From Ilex aquifolium (lineage: Eukaryota > Streptophyta > Magnoliopsida > Aquifoliales > Aquifoliaceae), in NCBI GenBank assembly GCA_951799425.1, contig OX637394.1, positions 38,581,001 to 38,645,000 on the forward strand: DNA of 64,000 nucleotides. Direction: 5' to 3'. A model generated the notes under the pieces. That model was not told the origin of the DNA, searched no databases, and saw only the letters and a list, made by a program, of their open reading frames with translations. The position numbers and the translations under genes were made by a program. Positions 57,770-64,000 of this stretch are shown here, one piece after another; within the stretch, counting starts at the first letter, position 1; each line of letters starts with the position of its first letter.

Positions 57770-58435
57770 GTATATAATTTCTCTCGTTTGAGGAAACAAA
57801 ACTATCAGAATTTAATGTCATTTCTCTCTCACTCTCAATCACTAATTTTAATCATCACATAATGACTAATTGGTGCCTTGGCCTCGTGATGAAGATAGGG
57901 TGGCTATGGACCGGTCTACCAAATATAAGGGCCGGTTATGTTACAATACTCAATCAAAGCCATCAAACTTCTGTTCTTTTCTTCCACACCTGTCATAAAC
58001 TACCAAAAAAAAAAAAGCACACCATATAATCTCATCTTTATGAGTCATAGAAAAGGACTTCTTATCTTCTATTTAGTGCAACAAAAGCTAAGTTAGAGTC
58101 CAATAAGTGAGGACTTTTGAGGCCGAGAGCCAAGATAGATGAGGAGAGATTGAAGTGTCAACTCCATGTACTTAGTTTCACATCTTCAAAAAAGGTCGTG
58201 TTGATGGACAATCATATGGTAGTCTGGCCTTAACGACATTTTAGAACATTAAATCTATGAGCGAATATATAATGATCCCTGTCCACTAATCAATCGCTTG
58301 TAGCCTTAATATGTTATTAGGGAAATATTTGTAGGCACCTAAAGTCTACAGAATCATAACAATCTAGAGGCAGGATGTTAATTTGTCTTGCATTCTTTTT
58401 CCCATTTGGACTCTAGTAATTGAAGACGTCATTTT
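57770..58435. other. Intergenic sequence
   Basis: The first 40 bases still match the NLR 3' flank. The remainder has no recognisable gene. Confidence 0.35.
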
Positions 58436-58439
58436 TTTG

Positions 58440-58763
58440 TATGTTTCGTTTGGTACGATAAAAAAATAGAAGGATAGAAAATTAGAAAGATGGAAAGTTT
58501 GAGGAATAGATAAAACATTATATTTGGTAAGGAATGATGGAAAGTTGGAGGAATAGATAAAACATCAAATTTGGTTAGGAAGGAAAATATATCTTATCAA
58601 ACACAAATATATATATATATATATATCAATCCTTCATACTTTCCATCTCTCTTACCAAACACAAATGAAGGAAATAAGAATTCCTCCATTGAAGGATGAA
58701 AATGTATCACTCCCACTTTTCATCTTTCTATTTTTCCATCGTCCCTACCAAACGGACCATTAA
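58440..58763. mobile_element. Probable MITE, about 320 bp
   Basis: Left GTTTCGTTTGGTACGAT and right, reversed, GGTCCGTTTGGTAGGGACG are inverted repeats. An internal direct repeat of about 58 bases (AATAGATAAAACAT word) is present. TSD not resolved. Confidence 0.55.
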
Positions 58764-58889
58764 GGACTTGTTGGACAAGTTTTACTTTGATTAGGGAAAG
58801 CATGTTTGGCATGGATAAGGACAAGAGTTGTTTTGTCCAATAGGTAAGGACTTTTATCAAGTCTTTAAGTTTGGAATGAATACTTCTCT

Positions 58890-60398
58890 ACCAATATATT
58901 TGAACAATTATTGTCTGTGCCTTCAGGCACGGAGTAATAAAAAAATGATCAACAATAAACATATATGTATTCACACCCAAAATCAAATCACAAATATAGA
59001 GGAAAGAGAAAAGAATCTAAACACTGGTTGTAGCGGGGGTGAGCGGTAATAGTGTGGTTGTGGGAGATAGTGATGGTTGTGGTGGGTGGCGACGACCGTG
59101 GAGATGGTGGTAGTCGTGGGTGGCAACGGTGATGGTGGTAGTAGGTTTTAGGCGACGATGGCGGTAGTGTTAATCATGGGTGATGGCGATGGTGGTGGTG
59201 GACGATGGTGGTGGTGGTTGGCAGTGGTGGTGGTGGGGCGACGACGACAGTTGTGGCGATGGTGGGTTGTGGTGTGGGGCGGTGATGATGGTGGTGGTGG
59301 GCGACGACGGGTGCTTTTGGGCAATATTGTGATAAGTGGTGGTGGGGGTGTGTGATAATGGGTGGCGGCAGTGGTGGGCGATGACGGGTGGTGGTGGTAG
59401 GTTTAATGGGGGTGGGTGACAGTGGCTGGCGGTGATGGTGGGCAACGAAGGGTTGTGATGGGTTGTGGTAGCGGGTGGCGGTGGGTGGTAGTGGGCAACA
59501 ATGGTGAGGGTAGGTGCTGACGATGGGCGACGATGGTAGTGGGATAATAATGGTAATAGTAATAAATATAATAATGAGATGACGATGATGATGGGTGGTG
59601 GCGGTGGACGATGGTGGTAGCAATAGGTGGGGGGTGGGGGGTGAGTGGCAGTAGGGCAATGGGGGTGGTGGTGGGGTGGCAACAGTGGTGATGGTGGTTA
59701 TTGTGGTAGAGGTGTAGGTGTTGGTGGGGGTGGCGACGACGGCGATGGTGGTGGGGTGGCGGTAACGGTGGTGGTGGTTGTTGTAGTAGAGGTGGTGATA
59801 GGGTGGCGATGGCGGTTGTGGTGGTGGTAGTGGTGATGGTGGTGGGGCGGTGGGGGTGGGGGTAATTGTGGTGATGGGGTGGCGGTGGTGGTGATAGTGG
59901 TGATGGTCGTGGGGGTGGCGGTGGGGTGGCGGGGTTGGTGGTGGTAGGGGTAATGGTGGGATAGTGACGATGGTGGTAGGGTAGTGGCAGTGGTAAGGGT
60001 TGTGGTGATGGTGGTGGTAGTAGTGTGGATGGTGCTGGTGGGGTGGCGACAGTGATGGTAGTGGTGGCGGTGGTGGTGATGGTGGGGTGGTAGCAGTGGT
60101 GGTAGCGGCGGCGACAATGGTGGTTGTTATGGCAGAGATGATGGTAATGGTGATGGTGCTGGTGGTGGTGATGGTGATAGTGATGGTGTTGGTGCTGGTG
60201 CTGGTAATGGTGATGGCGGTGGTGATGGTGGTGGGGCGGTGGTGTTGGTGCTGGTGCTGGGACGGTTCCAAACACTAATTTTTTTTTTAAGTACTTATTA
60301 AAAGTTATAAATCCTAGAATCACTTTTAAAAAGTCATACCCAAACGCACTTTTAAAAGCCTATTTTTCCTATTAAATTTGGGGGTTAATATTAGTCAT
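58890..60398 (-). mobile_element. Helitron-like non-autonomous element with a GGT-rich core
   Basis: The hairpin GTGCCTTCAGGCAC at 58918-58931, the AATAATAAAAAAATG-type left flank and the TTCCAAACACTA right flank (60264 on) match the element at 33601-34601. The core (59040-60265) is GGT/GAT-rich and G-biased on the plus strand. Here the CTAG terminus is not preserved. His/Pro/Thr frames on the minus strand are repeat artefacts. Confidence 0.6.
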
Positions 60399-61288
60399 TG
60401 TATATAGATTGCTTCGTCTAGTGGCATGGACAATTTCGGCCCTCTTCGGCATTGAAGTCGACCGACAACAAATTCTCAAGGCTGGAAATTGCTTTTGTTT
60501 GCTCTATTTTATTTTTGGTCTTTTTTGGGAACACCAATTTTATTGGGAAGAAATTTTTTTTGGCACTATTAATTTTGTAATAGTTATAGAGTTAATTCGT
60601 TCTATTGTTACTTGTTATCGAAAATGATCTTGTAGTATCCAACCTTTAATAATAAAATTTTGTCATTGTGTTCGTTCGTGGACGTTGACTTGCATTTTTC
60701 TATTTTGGACGTAAAATTTTGTGTGTTCTTATTTTTCTATTTTGTTGCGTTATTATTTTCTTTGTGACCTTGATTCATAAAACAGGTGAATCCGAAATTT
60801 TATTGTATGTCCATTAGTGATATCGTGAATAAAATGAAGTGACAAAGTCATGCTCATCACACATTCAACAAAATTGTGAAATTTTCAGAAACCTGAGTTA
60901 AGGTGGTATCAAACTCCCAAATGTGAACAAGCTCGAGATAAACTAAACCATGTTCAATAAATAATTTAGCTTATGTATATTGTATTGTATCTCACAATTT
61001 TTTTTTATTTTTTTTTTAAATGCCAACCTTATAAAGAAAGTAATAATTTAGAAGCCTCAAGAAGGCGAAGGCAAAGGCAACCAAATGAAGGGTAATCTCA
61101 ATAACTTTATTCAGGATTAACTTTATTGTAGAAATAAGAACCAACAATAAAAACCACACCAACATTGTAGAAACAAGGAACTACAGATACGAGAATGAAG
61201 TAGCTGCAGTGTCCCATATAGTCTATCTGCAGAGAGTTATTTTTGTTGCATGAGAGTCTGTTGTGACTGTGAGGGGTGAAAGGGAGTA
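60399..61288. other. Intergenic sequence and 3' UTR of the P450 gene
   Basis: The frame at 60409-60627 has no recognisable domain. The part below 61288 is the likely 3' UTR of the P450 (minus strand), with poly(A)-like A/T tracts near 61010 and 60980. Confidence 0.4.
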
Positions 61289-63421
61289 TTATTTCTCATG
61301 GGGTTGGAGGCGAACAGGGAGACCATTCATCGGAACAGGGGATGCATGGAATACTATCTTCTCGTTTGGAATTGCCTTTTCCAGTTTGAAATTTCTCACT
61401 ATGTTATGCATGAAAACGAGCACCTCTAGTCGAGCATACTCTTTCCCGGGGCACATTCGAGGTCCTCCTCCAAAAGGAACAAAAGTGAATGGTGCAGGCC
61501 CACTTCCTTCAAATCTTGAAGGATCAAACTTTTCTGGTTCCGGGAAGTATTTAGGGTTTTTATGTGACGTGTGTACAGTCCAAAATGTCTGCAAAAAAAT
61601 TTGATGGCAACTGTCATAATTTCATACGATCAAAGTTATGTTTTGGGGAAAGGCTATGATGCAAAACTAAATACAGTACTATAATTATGACTCTCTCAAG
61701 GTCCGTTTTATGACTCAATCGAATTCCAGTAACAAATAAAATTTATCTGTTGCGACTCAATCAGGGGTATGTTGAGATGGATCCTAATCGATCTCCTTGA
61801 ATCATAATGTATCGTGATTGAGTTATACTTGGCTCGATTAAATCATAACTTTCGGTATGATACTAAAATATTCGATTTTGGTACTATAGGTTACTCCCTA
61901 TGCTTTGTCGTGATTGTTATAAAGTGTCGAGTGTAGCATACCTTCCATCCCTTTGGAATGGTAAAACCAGCATATGTGAAATCAGTTATAGCCTCTCTAA
62001 AGGCTCCTTGAGCAGGTGGTGATAGCCTGAGTGCTTCACATGCCATATTCCAAGAATATTTCATCTTCTGAATATCTTCCCAAGTCAGCAGTTCATCTGG
62101 ACCTTTGGACTTTGCAATCTCCATTTGTTCTGTGAGAAGGACAAATCAATTTAAACCATAACCAAACATTAAGAAAAAAAAAACATGTGAATATTTCATA
62201 TGTAATGTAGATGGGTAAGACCAATTGGTATTTTTTTTATTCAAATATTTTTGAAAAAAAAAATTTGAATGAGTAGCCAAATTATTTTTTTCTAAATATG
62301 GTACACCCAGAAATAGGCCAGCTACTGTGGATAATACATCTACCAAGTTCGGCCGAGTTATAAAGATTAAACACATATTGAGATGAATCAGAATCATAGT
62401 AAATTAGCAATAATAATCTTGAAATGGTGACAAGAAAGGCAAAAAAAATGAATTAGCAAAACCAATTTGGAGCATTACCTTTAAGAACCTCTCTGTAAAT
62501 GTGTGGAAGCTCTGCCAGATACTTCAAGACAAAGGTGACTGAAGTACTAGTTGTTTCATAGCTTGCCACAAGTAAACCAATGATGTTATTAGAAATCTCC
62601 ATTTCATTCATGAATTGACCATTTTCATCCGTTACTAGCAGCATTCGAGACAATAGGTCTTGATCTGCTGTCTCCTTCTTTTCCATTAGTTCCTTTCTCC
62701 TCTTTGTGATGATCTTTAGAAGCTCGTCGCGTACTATTTTGCCCCCTTTGATAGCACGATTATAAGCCATGCCAGGCAAGTCTATAGGTACTGAGAACAT
62801 CCCAGACGTGACAAGAATGAAAGGATCAGCCAATCTTTTCACATGTTCAGGGTCTTCTATGCTCATAAACAGTTTACATGCCAGTGCAAAAGTGTAATTT
62901 TTCGACAAAGGGAAGACCTTCACTTCTTTAAAAGGAGCCCATTGAGTCTTCACATGTTCTCGTGCCATGGAGTCCATTACAGGTATGTAATGTTTTAATG
63001 CCTCAGGCTTGAGAATTTCATGTAGGAAACTACGTTGAAGTGCTCCTACTTCCTTCAGGGAACCGTCAACATATGATGGGAAGAGCAAAGCCTTTTTCAT
63101 CGATTGTGGCCACCATGAGGTGAGAAGTTTGCTGTCATTCATGAACAAAAACTTATTTCCTGGAGCTCCACAAAACACCGCCAGTCTCTCTCCCAACAAC
63201 GACGTTTGGAACACTTCAGGCGAGTATTTGTTCATTCTCTCCGATATAAATTTTTGTGGGCCTGACAGGACGAACTCCATATTTTCACCAACCATTGGCC
63301 ATCCACTTGTGCCTGGTGGGAGTTTTGAACCACCAGGATTGCGTTTACGATTGAGGAAGAACAGAGAAAGAGATATCAAGAGGACTGCAATTGGCAGCAC
63401 ATATGTAAAGAAGGCCTCCAT
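61289..63421 (-). CDS. CYP716A-type cytochrome P450 (probable triterpene oxidase), three exons
   Basis: Exons on the minus strand are 63421-62479, 62129-61942 and 61588-61289, with GT..AG introns, giving 476 residues, the usual CYP716 length. The N-terminus has a membrane anchor (about residues 6-24) followed by a basic stretch and the proline-rich PPGTSGWP. The I-helix has ASYETTST (286-293), the K-helix has EALR in exon 2, then FDPSRF and the haem-binding [11 protein letters not shown] with Cys423, and the C-terminus is [11 protein letters not shown]. The motif GKEYARLE and the overall sequence are those of CYP716A enzymes, which oxidise triterpene skeletons such as beta-amyrin, often at C-28, on the ER membrane with a CPR partner. 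The substrate here is inferred from family only. No stop or frameshift is seen. Clan members in other subfamilies (CYP716B-E) cannot be excluded. Confidence 0.95.
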
Positions 63422-63498
63422 GTTTTTTCTTCACCTATAAGAATGATGAAGAGAAGAAGGATGAATGTTTCTATGCCCATAGCAGACCTGGAAGAAAC

Positions 63499-63506
63499 TA
63501 TTTATA
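63499..63506 (-). promoter_or_regulatory. TATA box of the P450 gene
   Basis: TATAAATA on the minus strand, about 78 bases upstream of the ATG at 63421, a normal plant distance allowing a 40-50 base leader. Confidence 0.7.
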
Positions 63507-63626
63507 GAAAACAAAGGGCTTCAAGGCCACCAAAATGCCCTGCCTGCAGCACACAAGGAAGCACAGAGAGACAAGCTAATAAAACAAAGCTAAGTATATG
63601 TTGAGTAGTGTAAGATGGTAAACCCC

Positions 63627-63875
63627 ACATGTAAGTTCAATTTTTGGTATAGTGAATTGTGACAAAATTTGGTATTGGAATGATCACCATCAATTATTCC
63701 CCCTGGTATACCCCTTTCCGTCTTATTGGCAGAACTTCTAACATATTTATTAGTAGTTTTAACGTGGAGATGGAGGCCTTGTTGTATTGGTCCAATAGTC
63801 CAGGGGGCTAGTCGTAAACTCGCATATAATGAGCTGAGTCTCCCTGACTGCATAAATTCCAGATATAAACAAGTA
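63627..63875. repeat. Segment shared with 39335-39550, holding an uninterrupted insertion site
   Basis: CACATGTAAGTTCAATTTTT here is the unfilled form of the site that a solo LTR occupies at 38736-39334. Similarity continues to about 63870. It lies 210-450 bases upstream of the P450 start and may include its distal promoter. Confidence 0.75.
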
Positions 63876-64000
63876 TGGAAAACGCTAAAGCATAAGATGG
63901 AGCTGGTTAGCAATTGCAGACAGAACATTGAATAAACTCCTGATGAGGATGGCCATGTTCTGAGAGGTTGAGGGAGACTCAATAGTGGTTGCAGTGCACG
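63876..64000. other. Upstream flank of the P450 gene
   Basis: No gene seen up to the window edge. Confidence 0.3.

Noticed and set aside
60409-60627. 72-codon hydrophobic frame after the GGT-rich element
   Set aside because: No signal, family or codon-bias support; single short frame in AT-rich sequence.
63590-63982. 130-codon minus frame upstream of the P450
   Set aside because: Covers the shared non-coding segment with 39335-39550, where the frame is not conserved.

Overview
This window is a stretch of plant nuclear genome, most likely from a dicot-type angiosperm. It holds intron-containing plant genes: a CYP716A-type cytochrome P450 and CC-NB-ARC-LRR resistance genes. These sit in AT-rich sequence packed with nested plant transposons: Tat-lineage and chromovirus-type Ty3/gypsy elements, MULEs, hAT, Helitron and MITE-like elements. 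I see no bacterial or organellar gene organisation, no rRNA or tRNA gene that I could support, and no CRISPR array. Coordinates of many insertions are fixed by target-site duplications (TSDs) that I could read directly.

Layout. 1-9179: a decayed Ty3/gypsy element of the Tat type on the minus strand. It has gag, protease, RT, two RNases H and integrase, plus antisense ORFs on the plus strand and a 27-bp minisatellite; its far end lies outside the window. 10204-25320: a small TIR element split by a 14.5-kb Tat-like element on the plus strand (10360-24866, 601-bp LTRs, TSD ACTAC). That element is itself invaded by a 1.9-kb solo LTR (12520-14418, TSD TGCGT), by a minus-strand retroelement fragment encoding a putative plant transposon (gag-like) protein, and by a Helitron Rep fragment. 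24497-31012: a 1.7-kb tandem duplication covering part of the 3' LTR, whose second copy was later hit by a 3.05-kb MULE (27806-30853, TSD TTGTATATT) carrying a FAR1-type DNA-binding domain. 31272-35325: a 2.15-kb solo LTR, a GGT-rich Helitron-like element and another Tat-family solo LTR.

Genes. 35646-38340 encodes a CNL resistance protein with one frameshift between the CC and NB-ARC parts. A second, badly broken NLR copy in the same orientation lies at 54645-56584, so this was a small tandem NLR locus now spread apart by transposons. 61289-63421 (minus) is an apparently intact three-exon CYP716A-type P450 of 476 residues, probably a triterpene oxidase. Between the genes lie a decayed MuDR-type transposase (39954-41787), a related long-inverted-repeat element (50281-52560), a 2.09-kb solo LTR, Helitron 3' ends in TA repeats, a hAT element, several MITEs and a second GGT-rich Helitron-like element.

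The least explained structures are two clusters of regularly paired palindromes: CGTTCGAACG pairs 18 bp apart at 20607-20975, with one more pair at 17892, and GTACCGGTAC pairs exactly 13 bp apart at 18779-18875. Both lie within the same nested minus-strand retroelement fragment, and the first lies just upstream of TATA boxes. Comparing the two NLR copies and other paralogous segments also gives clear relative ages for several insertions. Nearly all transposon coding regions are inactivated; the P450 is the one gene that looks fully functional.
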